A stretch of 64,000 nucleotides of DNA from NCBI GenBank assembly GCA_014773175.1, contig VXCM01002594.1, positions 1 through 64,000 on the forward strand, given 5' to 3'. Shown in pieces: positions 51,201-59,559 of the stretch; position 1 is the stretch's first letter; every line of letters starts with the position of its first letter. The notes below the pieces were generated by a model. The model was given only the letters and a program-made list of their open reading frames with translations. It was not told the origin of the DNA and did no database searches. This stretch comes from Lucifuga dentata. Lineage: Eukaryota > Chordata > Actinopteri > Ophidiiformes > Bythitidae. Made by a program: the position numbers and the translations under genes.

Positions 51201-52857
51201 AAAATAATTTACTGAAGAATTACTGTTACTTCTAGTGACCAGAACAGGGAACAGTATAGTCTAAATCTACGGAATAGTCTAAAATATGTGAATGACTCAG
51301 CAAATAGCGCAAGTGTAACGTTCATGAATCTCATAGCTATTATAGATTGATAGCCAATCAGTGGAGCTGATGAGGCTGTGATGCAAAATTCAGAGCTTAG
51401 ATTAACTCTTTGTATGCCATAACATTATACTGTATGATAAAATAGTCTACCTACAAGCAATCAGTGTCTGCTGGATTATTCATATTCATCTATTGATCAA
51501 GATTATCATATGATCAATAAGCTATTAAAACCACTTACAGCATGTATATTCTTAAACGCTGACATCATTTACAACACCTCCTGCAAACTGTGCGATAACA
51601 GTGATCCTATAAATTTATTGCATGCCACTATGTATGTGATGAGAAGAATAAAATCTCAGTCGTAGTCTGTGTTAGACTGTACAATAGCAAATATGATGTA
51701 TGTCAGATTGTGCAATAAATGCCTGGTGAATTATAGAGCTACAACAAGCACAAAGAAAAAACTATGCAGGCAGAACTGCATCAGATTTTGGTCCTAAATT
51801 TATGACACTGCCTGAATAGTAGCAGTTGTCTTTTGTTGCAAGAAGTTCTACATTTACCATTGGTGAATGTGTCTTACACTGTGATCTGACTGAGACCATC
51901 ATTTTGGATTTACGACTTAAGATCTCATCACGATTCTCTCACCAATGTTAACTTGCATCTGCAACAGCCCAAAATCACCCAATACACCATATGGGGTGAG
52001 GGATATTATTTGCTATGTCTATTATTTCTCCATTACGAACATGAAAACATGGTAGTTATGAGCCAGTTCAATAAGGAGTAAACAGAAATCAGAAAAAAAA
52101 ACATCATTAGCTCTGTAGGGTTCTCCAGAGGGCTATATAAGAAACACAGCAGCCATGACGTGAATTGCATCGTTGAGAAGGGAATAAATCTTTTGGGAGC
52201 ATATGTTTAATTTGTGCACAGTGACTGTCAGCTCCATCTTAGGTTGTTTCGACTGACATGCTGTATATAAATACACAGTTTTATGCCTACTGGAGCTACA
52301 GAGAGATTAATCATGTGGATTAGGTCTTACCTGGTCAGCTCCTCCAGAAGCTGGGCATGGTCTGGGGGAAAGAACTTCACAGCGAACCTCAGGATTGTGT
52401 GCTTTGGCCCTGTGTGTGATATGTGAAATATCATAATGCTGTTTTGTACAACACAAAACAATATCGTATAAAGTAATGTAATAGAAAGATCTCCTATTGG
52501 ACTTATTTATTGGCATGTTTTGACTTCAAATGGATCATGTAGTTGCCTGATGAAGCAGTGCAGCATTCAAAGAGAAAAATGTCTTGAAAAAGATTTGACA
52601 CTGAACTCTTGTCACTTACGTCTGAGCTGCTTAATTATAGGCTTGAGATGGTCTAACCAAACCTGTTGAAGGAAAAAACAAACAGTCTGAGTTAAAACAA
52701 ATCCCGGGATTTTCAGTATAACATTTCAGGTTCTTTTTGAAACCTCACTCACCATCATCTTTTGATGGTTCTGAAACTCCAAGCCGAAGTAGTCGCCTTC
52801 AATGAGGTTCATGTGAGTACACACCAGGTCAAACAGCACCTTGCCTGAGGCTTTTAG
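33100..52857 (-). CDS. farp1: farp1, FERM, RhoGEF and pleckstrin domain protein 1 (5' end off the window)
   Basis: Twenty-four exons with consistent phases encode about 983 residues: FERM F1-F2-F3, FERM-adjacent segment, linker, DH, PH1, linker, PH2 and a short tail ending His-Pro-His. The human protein is about 1045 residues, so roughly the first 55-60 are missing, probably to the right of the window. FARP1 is a membrane-linked guanine nucleotide exchange factor for Rho-family GTPases, chiefly Rac1. It acts in dendrite growth and at synapses, with plexin and SynCAM partners (family knowledge). The tail of exon 22, with QESEDD-like acidic residues and [18 protein letters not shown], and the PH2 sequence match FARP1 better than FARP2. 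The FERM domain also resembles FRMD7. Exons are listed separately. The linker exon can be read through to an alternative C-terminus, and a second version of the PH1-PH2 linker exon exists. Confidence 0.95.
33282..33433 (-). CDS. farp1: farp1 exon, PH2 strands
   Basis: It starts at [15 protein letters not shown] after a TTTTCCCCAG acceptor. It runs through [18 protein letters not shown] to EYTFE plus two bases of Arg. It is nearly identical to mammalian FARP1/FARP2 in this stretch. The donor is GC (AG followed by GCAAAC), and the intron to the last exon is only 100 bp. Confidence 0.95.
33746..33853 (-). CDS. farp1: farp1 exon, start of PH2
   Basis: Thirty-six codons in phase 0, [20 protein letters not shown] and onward to FFYKTHQ, between a TAG acceptor and a GTGAGG donor. 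This is the beta1-beta2 part of PH2, with the invariant Gly-Trp-Gln-Lys-Leu-Trp core. Confidence 0.95.
34250..34293. repeat. (ATA)n microsatellite in a farp1 intron
   Basis: A pure trinucleotide tract, giving a run of isoleucines if translated. It is not coding. Confidence 0.95.
34734..34870 (-). CDS. farp1: candidate alternative (mutually exclusive) farp1 PH1-PH2 linker exon
   Basis: An open segment of 137 bp lies between a pyrimidine-rich TAG acceptor and a GAG/GTAAAG donor, in the intron between exon 35471-35634 and PH2. Its phases equal those of exon 35471-35634: two bases complete a Lys codon, and the end is phase 0. The last 18 residues, from Cys-Trp-Tyr-Arg to Glu, have the same length as the CWHR...VE end of the standard exon and share Cys, Trp, Arg, two Ser and the final Glu. 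Using both exons together would break the frame, so they could only be used one at a time. Expression is not shown, and chance similarity remains possible. Confidence 0.5.
35471..35634 (-). CDS. farp1: farp1 exon, PH1-PH2 linker
   Basis: It encodes an acidic stretch ([14 protein letters not shown]), then [20 protein letters not shown] and an ending Ala-Val-Glu, with a GTATCA donor. It closely matches mammalian FARP1, including the invariant [20 protein letters not shown]. In FARP structures this linker packs the two PH domains against DH in the autoinhibited state (family knowledge). Confidence 0.95.
36097..36436. repeat. interspersed repeat family C, copy 2, next to a farp1 exon
   Basis: It contains the words CACACCTTGGGCCAGGTGATTCC, CCCAAGGTGTGACGACTCC and GGATGACTAAGAACCTTCATAGAC, partly inverted to each other. 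It is shared with 31025-31290 and 47949-48215. Its end lies about 25 bp from the donor of the exon at 36461-36573. Confidence 0.5.
36461..36573 (-). CDS. farp1: farp1 exon, end of PH1
   Basis: It encodes [18 protein letters not shown] and a variable stretch to LIDN plus one base, with a GTAAGT donor. The Met-Glu-Lys-Trp helix is the C-terminal helix of PH1. Phases fit the neighbours: Ser is split upstream and Lys downstream. Confidence 0.95.
36889..36971 (-). CDS. farp1: farp1 exon, PH1 strands
   Basis: It encodes [20 protein letters not shown] and QSVVVAA, plus two bases of Ser, with a GTAAAG donor. It matches the human [26 protein letters not shown] stretch position by position. Confidence 0.95.
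37212..37301 (-). CDS. farp1: farp1 exon, PH1
   Basis: Thirty codons in phase 0 ([20 protein letters not shown] to LPLHSMT), with an ATAG acceptor at 37303-37302 and a GTAAGT donor. A second AG five bases inside the exon was rejected because it would drop the conserved Phe. Confidence 0.95.
37694..37762 (-). CDS. farp1: farp1 exon, start of PH1
   Basis: Twenty-three codons in phase 0 ([19 protein letters not shown] to MFFL), after a TTTCTCAG acceptor and before a GTAACA donor. This is the first strand pair of PH1. The Gln-Gln-Arg-Met-Phe-Phe-Leu motif is conserved in FARP1 and FARP2. Confidence 0.95.
37914..38044 (-). CDS. farp1: farp1 exon, last DH helix and DH-PH1 junction
   Basis: It encodes [20 protein letters not shown], then [16 protein letters not shown] and NLVVPGR, with a GTGAGT donor. 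In the FARP2 structure this final DH helix occludes the GTPase-binding face (family knowledge). It matches mammalian FARP1 closely. Confidence 0.95.
38157..38394 (-). CDS. farp1: farp1 exon, DH core (conserved region 3)
   Basis: Seventy-nine codons plus one base, from [20 protein letters not shown] through [20 protein letters not shown] to FRDCR. The [20 protein letters not shown] helix is the conserved RhoGEF signature that binds the GTPase switch regions. Acceptor is CCACAG and donor is GTACAA. Confidence 0.96.
38496..38577 (-). CDS. farp1: farp1 exon, DH
   Basis: Twenty-seven codons ([20 protein letters not shown] to QGLK), after one base that completes Trp. The donor is GTGAGA. It is highly similar to the human sequence. 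Confidence 0.95.
39141..39207. repeat. (GT)n microsatellite in a farp1 intron
   Basis: A nearly pure GT tract in the intron between two DH exons. Confidence 0.95.
39490..39623 (-). CDS. farp1: farp1 exon, DH
   Basis: It encodes [20 protein letters not shown] and a stretch to [20 protein letters not shown] plus two bases of Trp. The first residue is Ser where human FARP1 and FARP2 have Trp. The acceptor TTTCAG and phase 0 are otherwise clear. Confidence 0.93.
39678..39760. repeat. fragment related to the hAT-type elements
   Basis: ACAGGGTTCTCAGATTGTGGTACGTGTACCACCGGTGG resembles one end of the element at 28486-28927. Only one end is present. Confidence 0.4.
41141..41230 (-). CDS. farp1: farp1 exon, start of DH (conserved region 1)
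   Basis: Thirty codons in phase 0 ([20 protein letters not shown] to LEVVTV), with a GTAAGA donor. The Thr-Glu-Arg-Thr-Tyr motif begins the DH domain, whose conserved Glu contacts the GTPase switch I. Confidence 0.96.
41487..41674 (-). CDS. farp1: farp1 exon, linker before DH
   Basis: Two bases plus 62 codons. It is Ser/Pro-rich ([20 protein letters not shown]), then [11 protein letters not shown] and [11 protein letters not shown], with a GTTTGT donor. It aligns with human GSPHLSELSVNSQGG...ASPLISPLLNDQ...RTDDEDEGRRK. It joins in phase to the linker exon ending near 47136. Confidence 0.93.
41881..42097. mobile_element. short hAT-type non-autonomous element in a farp1 intron
   Basis: It starts CAGTGGTTCTCAAACTGAGC and ends CACAGTTTGAGAACCACTA. 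It is a deleted relative of 28486-28927, sharing GCTTCAAGTACC and GGTACACATACCACAGTTTGAGA. Confidence 0.7.
42098..44489. other. farp1 intron sequence
   Basis: No further exon was found between the exon at 41487-41674 and the composite exon. There is a poly(T) run containing an N at about 43820-43857. The frames seen here have no supporting splice context. Confidence 0.6.
44490..44714 (+). repeat. interspersed repeat family B, copy 2
   Basis: It matches 25064-25291: GCTTTTTGGTAGGAGCCTTAAAATGACAGTACC, CAGTGTGCACAGCAGTG, AAAATAAGAACA and TATGTTCCCTTTAA. Its last TTAA is also the first TTAA of the family A element that follows. Confidence 0.6.
44711..45265 (-). mobile_element. non-autonomous TTAA-flanked element (family A, copy 3, inverted)
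   Basis: The ends are TTAA-AAGAACAAACCGGTGA and CTAGTATGGCCGG-TTAA. Internal words ATGCTACTGGAGC and ATCAACTTGTAGAGACTTGAAAC are the reverse complement of the copy at 3538-3961. It begins at the last TTAA of a family B repeat and lies in a farp1 intron. Confidence 0.6.
45266..46089. other. farp1 intron or 3' UTR of the alternative FERM-only form
   Basis: Nothing coding is recognised. No AATAAA or ATTAAA appears on the minus strand within about 300 bp after the alternative stop at 46090-46092, so a 3' end for that form cannot be placed. Confidence 0.5.
46090..47352 (-). CDS. farp1: composite farp1 exon, read-through form with FRMD7-like C-terminus
   Basis: From the acceptor at 47353 the frame stays open past the canonical donor (near 47136). 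It continues through TSWAVKGSS... to a stop at 46908-46906, then in a second frame (about 46937-46710), then again in the first frame to the stop at 46092-46090. If two small indels were corrected, the exon would encode about 420 residues. The last part, with [11 protein letters not shown], then [22 protein letters not shown], closely resembles the end of human FRMD7 as I recall it (ESSDSESEI ... [21 protein letters not shown]). FRMD7 is the FERM-only paralogue and ends in one large last exon. Whether this form is transcribed is unknown. Confidence 0.6.
47136..47352 (-). CDS. farp1: farp1 linker exon, canonical form
   Basis: From [20 protein letters not shown] to HPST plus one base, 72 codons, phase 1 at the end, joining the exon at 41487-41674. 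The junction reads [15 protein letters not shown], matching human QPSTGSLTGSPHLS, which supports this donor although its bases (ACAG/GTCCAA) are weak. A donor six bases earlier in this frame (47142, A/GTACAG) keeps the same phase. A much stronger-looking GTGAGT at 47289 has the wrong phase for the next exon. Confidence 0.7.
47576..47669 (-). CDS. farp1: farp1 exon after the FERM-adjacent segment
   Basis: One base completing Arg, then 31 codons rich in Ser, Pro and His ([20 protein letters not shown] to EVPTQ). A six-residue unit (Arg-Val-Gln-His-Asn-Ser) is repeated in tandem. The acceptor CTACTAG is good; the donor GTCAGT is weaker. It occupies the place of human HSKIHSIRSLASQ. Confidence 0.7.
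47758..47826 (-). CDS. farp1: farp1 exon, FERM-adjacent segment
   Basis: It encodes [20 protein letters not shown] to FE, plus two bases of Arg. Human FARP1 has GRTQKQVLDYVKEGGHKKVQ. Phases agree with both neighbours (Ser split upstream, Arg split downstream). Donor is GTAAAA. Confidence 0.95.
47949..48215. repeat. interspersed repeat family C, copy 3, in a farp1 intron
   Basis: Its two halves are partly inverted: AGGAGTTCAAGGCAACTGGAT...GATCCAAGTAG, and CTACTTGGATGAGTGATGAAAC...AGTCCAGCTGCCTTGAACTACTAC. The palindromic layout suggests a MITE-like element. It is related to the copies at 31 and 36 kb. Confidence 0.6.
48264..48427 (-). CDS. farp1: farp1 exon, FERM lobe F3 end
   Basis: Fifty-four codons plus two bases: [20 protein letters not shown], then [20 protein letters not shown] and [12 protein letters not shown]. 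It is almost identical to human FARP1. This F3 helix and the EEPKPKPKP turn are hallmarks of FARP1/FARP2/FRMD7 FERM domains. Confidence 0.97.
48525..48620 (-). CDS. farp1: farp1 exon, FERM lobe F3
   Basis: Thirty-two codons in phase 0: [20 protein letters not shown], then [12 protein letters not shown]. Acceptor is TTTGCAG and donor is GTAAGT. The basic LSFKRKRF strand is conserved in the family. Confidence 0.97.
48853..49000 (-). CDS. farp1: farp1 exon, FERM F2-F3
   Basis: Forty-nine codons after one base: [40 protein letters not shown], then AHTGVLVFQ. The Tyr-Gly-Ile-Arg-Leu-His motif at the F2-F3 junction is typical of FARP and 4.1-type FERM domains. Confidence 0.97.
49001..50342. other. 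farp1 intron
   Basis: An intron of 1342 bp between two FERM exons. Frames within it show no relation to FARP proteins, and no repeat was recognised. Confidence 0.8.
50343..50457 (-). CDS. farp1: farp1 exon, FERM lobe F2
   Basis: Thirty-seven full codons: [20 protein letters not shown], then [17 protein letters not shown], split codons at both ends, and a GTGAGT donor. It aligns with human EIGDFDEALDREHLAKNKYIPQQDALEDKIVEFHHNH; the middle is more divergent than the rest of FERM. Confidence 0.94.
50850..50947 (-). CDS. farp1: farp1 exon, FERM lobe F2
   Basis: Thirty-two codons ([32 protein letters not shown]) between split Arg and Ser codons. The Thr-Arg-Tyr-Leu-Phe start of F2 is the FERM signature. 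Donor is GTAAGT. Confidence 0.97.
50948..52330. other. farp1 intron
   Basis: An intron of 1383 bp, AT-rich, with no exon or repeat recognised. Confidence 0.8.
52331..52409 (-). CDS. farp1: farp1 exon, FERM F1-F2
   Basis: Twenty-five codons ([25 protein letters not shown]) between split Arg codons. The Val-Lys-Phe-Phe-Pro-Pro-Asp motif is strongly conserved. Acceptor is ACACAG and donor is GTAAGA. Confidence 0.97.
52620..52662 (-). CDS. farp1: farp1 exon, FERM lobe F1 (43 bp microexon-like)
   Basis: Fourteen codons ([14 protein letters not shown]) plus one base. Human has VWLDLLKPIVKQIR. Acceptor is CAACAG and donor is GTAAGT. Confidence 0.95.
52753..52857 (-). CDS. farp1: farp1 exon, FERM lobe F1 (first exon seen)
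   Basis: Thirty-five codons in phase 0: [20 protein letters not shown], then [15 protein letters not shown]. Acceptor is TTTTCACAG and donor is GTGAGT. It corresponds to human residues from about 58 onward. The exon or exons encoding the N-terminus and the first F1 strand were not found to the right. Confidence 0.96.
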
Positions 52858-54426
52858 CTGTGAAAACAGGAAAAAAGATGTTCAAATTCTGCTGAATGAA
52901 TTCAAGCAAAGTAATACTAGGCAATACATTTATGGACATGAAACTACTTCTAGTGTATTTTTGACTTTTGTTGTCAGCAATTTCAGTAACCCCCTCAGCC
53001 ACTGTAGCATTTTACAGACTTAGAATAAAAACTCACCAAAATTCAGGAACCCCAAATGACTGACTTTGAGAACTTCTGAGACAAAAGAGCAGCCAGATAG
53101 AAAAGAGCACGTTGTGTTTCAGTGTCACAGAATAAATGGGATCTCTGTTTTCTAAATTCCACTGCTATCCTTCCTTCTTAATACCTGGCATTCAAAAGCT
53201 CAGCTGGATGCTGAAAACCTCCATCCTCCCTGGTAACTGAAGGAAGGTGGACCAAGGCTCTGATCTGTGTTTTCAGAGTCACTGCTGAAGGACTGGTGAC
53301 TGGCAGCCTTTGAGACTGATACAGTATCAGAATGGGTATAAGAGTCTTCCCATCACACTTCACCCTCAGCAACCCCACACACATGCACACACATCACTTT
53401 GAAGATTGACTTAACTGCCCACTTTCTGCCAAATACCTCCAATGGGACAACGCACAAAACCCAATGGACCCCATATCTTTAGAGAGTAAAATTTCCCCAA
53501 ATAAGGTCAAATAAATGTCAGGGATTTCCACGGAAACCCGTCTTCTGCTGAGGACCGCCTAAGGAGACAAGGAGAGTGTTTCTGCCTGACTGTTTTCTCG
53601 TGACTGGTTTGCAGCAGAGCAGAGCGTATCACAGCTACAGCATGAGAGTGTTTATAGTAGCGACTCCCCTTGGTTTGGACAATGATCCAGAGCTGCTTTT
53701 TAAGTATATTTCAAGGCATTTCTGCTCACCAGTTTCTCATCGGACTGTGTGTTACTGTGACACAAGCAACTATCAGAATTCCCATAATTCATCTGAAATG
53801 TGTTAATATCCACTATTTTACTCTGACAAGAAAGCGTTTGCTTGCTTAGAAACCACTGTGGTGTTTCGAATAATGATACTGTGTTTCCATTAATGTTTAC
53901 AAAATACAAATTGAAGCTCAACCAGCTTAGTGAGAGGCTTTATACTCCACAACCAAATCCATAAGCTTCCCCAAACATGCCCCCCTACTTTAGTGCTCCT
54001 CCTGTGCCTGTCCTTCCTGCCTCTTTCCAGGCTCCCTCATGCAGTACAGAGGGTATCCTAACTGAGCACCAGCTGTTTCAATATGGTGGGGATCCAGTGA
54101 GGAAGACCACAAGGGTGGAGGAAAGAGGATATCACCCCCTGAATTGGATATAATATAACTTATAATGAATTCTCTGTCTGGTGTTTTGGATAAATGTTGA
54201 GTATAGAAGCTTCAGGTGCAACATCAGCAGGGAAAGCATGTAAAGCTTAGAATGCAGTGAAGGCTAAAGGGCGTTTCTCTCTTACTGTAGCACTCTCATA
54301 TGCAGCCTTATAAATCTGCTGTCAGTGTAAAATGACCATGAGCCAAGCAGAGGATGGGCCAGGCACAGGCTGATTAGTGCAGGACAGTGCTTGATTAAAT
54401 GCAGCAGTTGCAGACTAGAGTAATAG

Positions 54427-54583
54427 CCCCGCCATTTCACGAGCCGACACAATAAGAACGCCGTCTTTTATGAAGCACACGTCACAATGATTGACTGCTG
54501 CCATNCCCCGCCATTTCACGAGCCGACACAATAAGAACGCCGTCTTTTATGAAGCACGCGTCACAATGATTGACTGCTGCCAT
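54427..54583. repeat. 78-bp direct duplication around a single N, one mismatch
   Basis: Bases 54427-54504 and 54506-54583 are the same except for one base (CACACG versus CACGCG), with N at 54505. It is an unmerged contig overlap; the mismatch may be an allelic difference or read error. Confidence 0.9.
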
Positions 54584-55516
54584 GCTGCAGGCACCCCAAA
54601 GACACAAAGTAAAACACTATTCACACAAAGATACGCCAATGCAACCTGACATGAGAAAAATTTGAGCCAGCAGATGTGAATACTGCATCAGGTATCTCTC
54701 CCCTTCTTTTAAACTCTGAAAATTACTTCATTTTCATAAAAAGATACAAACATAAGCAAAATGATCTTAAATGCAGATTAGAGCCTGACTTGATATGTCA
54801 GTATCAGTTACTGGTACTGGTTTATCACACATATACTAATACCATGCAGATGTTTGCATATATACACAAAGAAACTGTGATACATGCAGGGTTTCTACAT
54901 ATTTGCCTTTTAATACCACAACTTTTCCATGACTTTTCTACAACTTTTCCACAGTGTAATAAACTGTACAGCTACCATGCTGATGTAAATGTGGACTGCA
55001 ACTTGTAGAATCAAAAACTTCAAGATTAGCATACACCCAGCATGTCCTGTGTCTTCAACTATTGTCTCATATTGGAAGTGTCTCGACAGCGCTCTGCAGC
55101 TAGATCACGTAGTTGTATTCCAGACAGCTGCTTCCTGATTCAGCATTCTCCATTCCAGGCCAGACACACAGGAGGATCCTCTGTGCTCATTATGTTTGAA
55201 CATAGATTCACAGGATGGTACTACTGTTTACATGTGTGTGAATGCAAGCATGTGCGCCTTGCTATGCTGACCCCTACACGCTCCATCTGATGGAAGGAGG
55301 GTAAATAAAGATGACAGCAATGTCTGCACACATGTCTGCACCTAGAGCTACAACAAACAACACCTCCCCACCCCCTGCCTCTTGTTAGTGAGCTGCCAGC
55401 AAAAGAAACAAAAAAAGTCAGGTGGTGTAATGCTTTGTGTTCCCCTCCAGGAGGTGTTGCTATGGTCCACTTCCCCCACAGTGAGCCGGCTCCAGTTCAG
55501 TCTGTGCATATCAAAC

Positions 55517-55641
55517 TTCTCCTGGTGGGGGGGGGCATGGGTGGTGAACAGACTGCCGATGCCTTCAGGCTCCAGATANTTCTCCTGGTGGGGGGGGGCA
55601 TGGGTGGTGAACAGACTGCCGATGCCTTCAGGCTCCAGATA
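55517..55641. repeat. 62-bp exact direct duplication around a single N (assembly join)
   Basis: Bases 55517-55578 equal 55580-55641, with N at 55579. The unit contains a run of nine or more G, which may have stopped contig extension. Confidence 0.9.
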
Positions 55642-57051
55642 AGCAGAAAGAACAAAAGGAATCAGGGAATCCTGCCTGGTTAGATGTGAGAGGCTTGTAT
55701 GCGGTGCAGGGAGGAGCTGATGAGGGCTTTTGGGTCAAGCGGACAGCATAGCTAGCTGGGATATCAGCAGGAATTTAACAGTTTCATTCAGTTCTGTCTT
55801 TTCGTGCATCTTGGGACATGCTAGTTCTGTTGTAGCTTGAAAGATAATGGAGCAGACACCTCACAGCAGGAGGTTTTTCATGTGTGAGTGTGACATTCAG
55901 TGACACCACAGGTCAAATACAAGAAAGAATACATGATTTACAGATGGAAATACCCAAATTGAAAAGTGAAAAGGGTTACTTTCTGAATTTCTGGAATCCA
56001 ACTACCTGCTGTGGTCATCTGATAAGAAACACTGTAGGCTTAACTCAAAAAACTGAATTGATTTTTCATTTACATTCTTGAATTAATTTTTGGAGGCTAA
56101 AAACTGACCTCAGGAGAAGGAGTTTTTACCAGTCATAACTTCTAAGCCGCTACATGTGAAGTCGCCACAGCAACAGGAATCTCTGTGAATGATTCTGGAT
56201 ACTTTTAACTGGACTATGATTTCTGATGACAAACCTCAGGACTGAGCTTTGAGACATTACACAACCGGTTACAGTAGCAGGCAGATACATTCCCACCCAG
56301 AATCCTCCCAGTGCTGTTATTAAAAGCATGTGTGAAGACTCTGCTGCTCGTTCCACAGTCTGGACAGCTATGATTTCTATGGCAGGGTTATGCTGTAATC
56401 AAATAAAACTATAGCTGTTTTTGTGTGTGAGAGTGTGTGCTTGCATTAGCAGCTATATGTACTGTAAAAGGAAAGCACGCAGGGGTCAGCAGCAGCTAAA
56501 GCTCATTGAGATTCAGGTCACACGCTGCAGGAGAGCCCAGGGTGACTCAACTACAGCAGCAAGCTGACAAAGAGAGGAGTCACAGGGAGGCAGAGCTATT
56601 GATAATCCTGTTAAACTACCTGCACACACTTGCAGGTAATTTAACAGTACATGTGTGCATGTGTTCACATTTATCTGGAGCAAGTGTGCTTATAATTAGG
56701 GCAAACAGTGTTAGTGTCACTACACATAAAACTAATAGATGCAACACTTAAATGCAGCCACACACTCAGTAAAAGAACATCCAATTCAATTCTTAGTGTC
56801 ACTTAAGATGATTGGATGGGAAAATATTTTAAGTTTCAAATGATCAGGGCTCTTGCAGCTATTTTCCTTCTTTATCAACATAAACTTGAAAGGAAAAGTG
56901 ATGATTGAGCTGCCACAGCTGTCAGAATCCTTCTGTCACAGCAGCCAGCCTCGGGGTCCAGAGAAGGCAACCATGAAAGGAATGTTCGCTGAATTCAATA
57001 GCGGATGAGGCAGAGATGGAGGTGGATTGCCTCAGTAGCTGTAGCTGTCTT

Positions 57052-57087
57052 CTCCTCCTCCTCCTCCTCGTCCTCCTCCTCCTCCTC
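57052..57087. repeat. (TCC)n tract
   Basis: A pyrimidine-only trinucleotide repeat, imperfect at one CGTCC unit. Confidence 0.9.
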
Positions 57088-57917
57088 TCTGACTATTATT
57101 TTCTGCCACTTTGCCTGCCTGCCCTCCTGGGGAGCCTGTCTGGGCAGCTAGAAACATATTGATTTTGCATAAAGTATAATTAAGTGTCCTGTTGTGACCG
57201 TTGTGCAGCTGAATATCTAACAGGGCAATGCTCTGTGCAAGGAGCTCCTGCTGTTAGCCAACAGGCTATAAATCTGTAGTTGGACCTGCTGCAGTAGAGG
57301 TTTGACAAAAAGATCACTGTGACACCAACATATTGGGGGAAATATAGTTTGCTGTGCTTGCAAATGCTTAAAAAAATGGAGACACATTCAAATGCAGAGG
57401 GCAAAGGGAGTTTAAGGCAGCAGGAATTACCAAAAGGATGGATCCTCTTTGCCCTTCCTCTCCCTCAATCCTTTTCAGAACACTTTAAATTCTGGACCCA
57501 TGCTGGTTGGTCCTCAACTGGCGACCTCATCTCAAACGAGGGATTACTGTCACTCAAGGGAAGGATGCATTGCTCCATATTTAGGCAGAAGCTCCACATT
57601 TAGTTTAGAAAGGGCAGACAGAGGAACTGAATAATGAATGCTAAACTGATATTACCATATTGTTGCTATAGCTTCCAGGTTACAGAGGTGGAGGAAGTGA
57701 TTTCTTCAACAGGATTCATGGCCAGACACTGATCGTAACATCACTTAAAAATATGATCATGTTTCATCATCATCATCATCGTCATCATCATTATTATCTC
57801 CTCTTTTAAAGTCAATGTCATTCATTTATATATTGTTTGCAGCCCATCAGCTTATTAAATTCAGGCTGAAAAAGGTTAAATGGAGAATTTTATTATGAAA
57901 TAAAATATCCATCTAAA

Positions 57918-57977
57918 CTGAACCAAGATGACCTAGGAGGACATGGTCTTCACCTGATTGCAAACAAACTCTGATAA
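57918..57977 (+). repeat. fragment duplicated at 59687-59744
   Basis: The words AAACTGAACCAAGATGACCTA, GGAGGACATGGTCTTCACC and TGATTGCAAACAAACTCTGA occur in both places, about 1.75 kb apart in the same orientation. Confidence 0.8.
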
Positions 57978-59559
57978 ATTAATAAATGACAGCCACAATT
58001 TCACATAACTGCAGGGATGAAAGTTTCCCTTTCAAAAAAACATTCTCTTTTTAATATCATTGATATAATTTATTTCGTTGCTTCAATTTATATTTTATGT
58101 ATTATCTAAAGAATTTTGAATGTTCCCTGATGCTTTCAGGTGGTATTTTTATGGCTTTTTGGATACAGCAATAGAAATGAAGAAAAATTAACAGCAGTTG
58201 GAAACACAGGTCAGAATTTTTATCATGGGATTTTTTTTTTTTTTTTTTNTTTTTTTTTTTTTTTTGTGAAACTTTATTGCACAGTATTGTACAGTACAGT
58301 ATTGCACCTGCATGATTAAGAAACAGCGGAGTTCTTTCATGTAGCTGTGGATACTGTATAGTGCTGTGACTGTGCAAGTGAGGTGTATTCAATAGGTTAA
58401 TTAAGGGATTAATTAAGTCTAACTCTCAGAGACAACTCCCACAAGGTCAGGCCACCGAGGAGACAAGCTTTTCATACATAAACTGAAAACATGTCAAAGA
58501 GTTAACTCTTAATGATTTGAAATTGATTAAACAATAATTTGACTTCATCCATGCCTTGCTTAACTTGAAGTCTGAGTACCTCATTATAAAATACACCAGA
58601 GGGCTCAAGGAAAGGAATAGAATTATCAGGTGGACTACACAGTTTAACACAAGTTATGGCAGTTAATCAAGATAAAGCTTAATGTAATTATATCTGACAT
58701 ACCAAACTAGCAGCATTCCAAAAGACTAATCAATTCCTACAAATGCATCATGATTTGAGAGAATGATAGTGTATGATAATTGTAAGACCAGGACTAAATA
58801 GAGAGAAGTGAGATTTTCATGTACCTATGCGAGTACACAACAGGATTAAAGAAAGAATATGTGTTTCTCATAGCATATTCACTACTTTTTTGATTACTGT
58901 TGTGCTAATATGTAAAGTCTTTATAGGTACTGGCACTGATGGAACCATGAGACAATATCAGTGATGTCATATGAGTGGCCAAGTGTGTTTCAAGCAGATG
59001 AACAGCTGCTGAATTAACAGCCTAGGCACTGGCTCAGACAGATTAGAGGTCAGCCAGGTATACTTTACCAGCCTCAAACTGGGACATTAGATACAAAACA
59101 GATGGGACACATTGTTGTGGAAAAATTATTACCAGAATTATGTTAATTAAGTCTAAGCAAATGTGCCACCCTGACTGTATAAACAACAGCCTGCTAATAT
59201 TAGAGTAGACACACTGATTTCCATAATCACTGTGAGATCTGCTTATGCGTGCATGTGTGTGTGTGTATGCATGCACAAGAAATTGAGATAAACTGAAAAA
59301 CAGACAGAAAGCAATAACATGGGATGCTCATCACATATGGTTCATGAGCATTATTAGGAATATCAGCATCATTAACATGTAGAGCTTGATGTGGCAGATA
59401 CACAACGACAATATTAATCCTATCATGTACAAATTAAAAACACAGTACCTACAACAAACAAGGCGATTTAAGATAAGAAATATGTTGGGTTCACAAAGGG
59501 AAGACTACCGAGTGTGATTCAATTATGTGCTGAGCACAATCACTCACATATTAGGATAC

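Noticed and set aside
53031..53090. Possible upstream farp1 exon between a TCTCAG and GTGAGT
   Set aside because: The only open frames do not end in phase 0, as the next exon requires, and they show no similarity to the FARP N-terminus.
54427..54583. Tandem repeat or CRISPR-like direct repeat
   Set aside because: There are only two copies split by an N, matching three other assembly joins in the window; this is an artefact.
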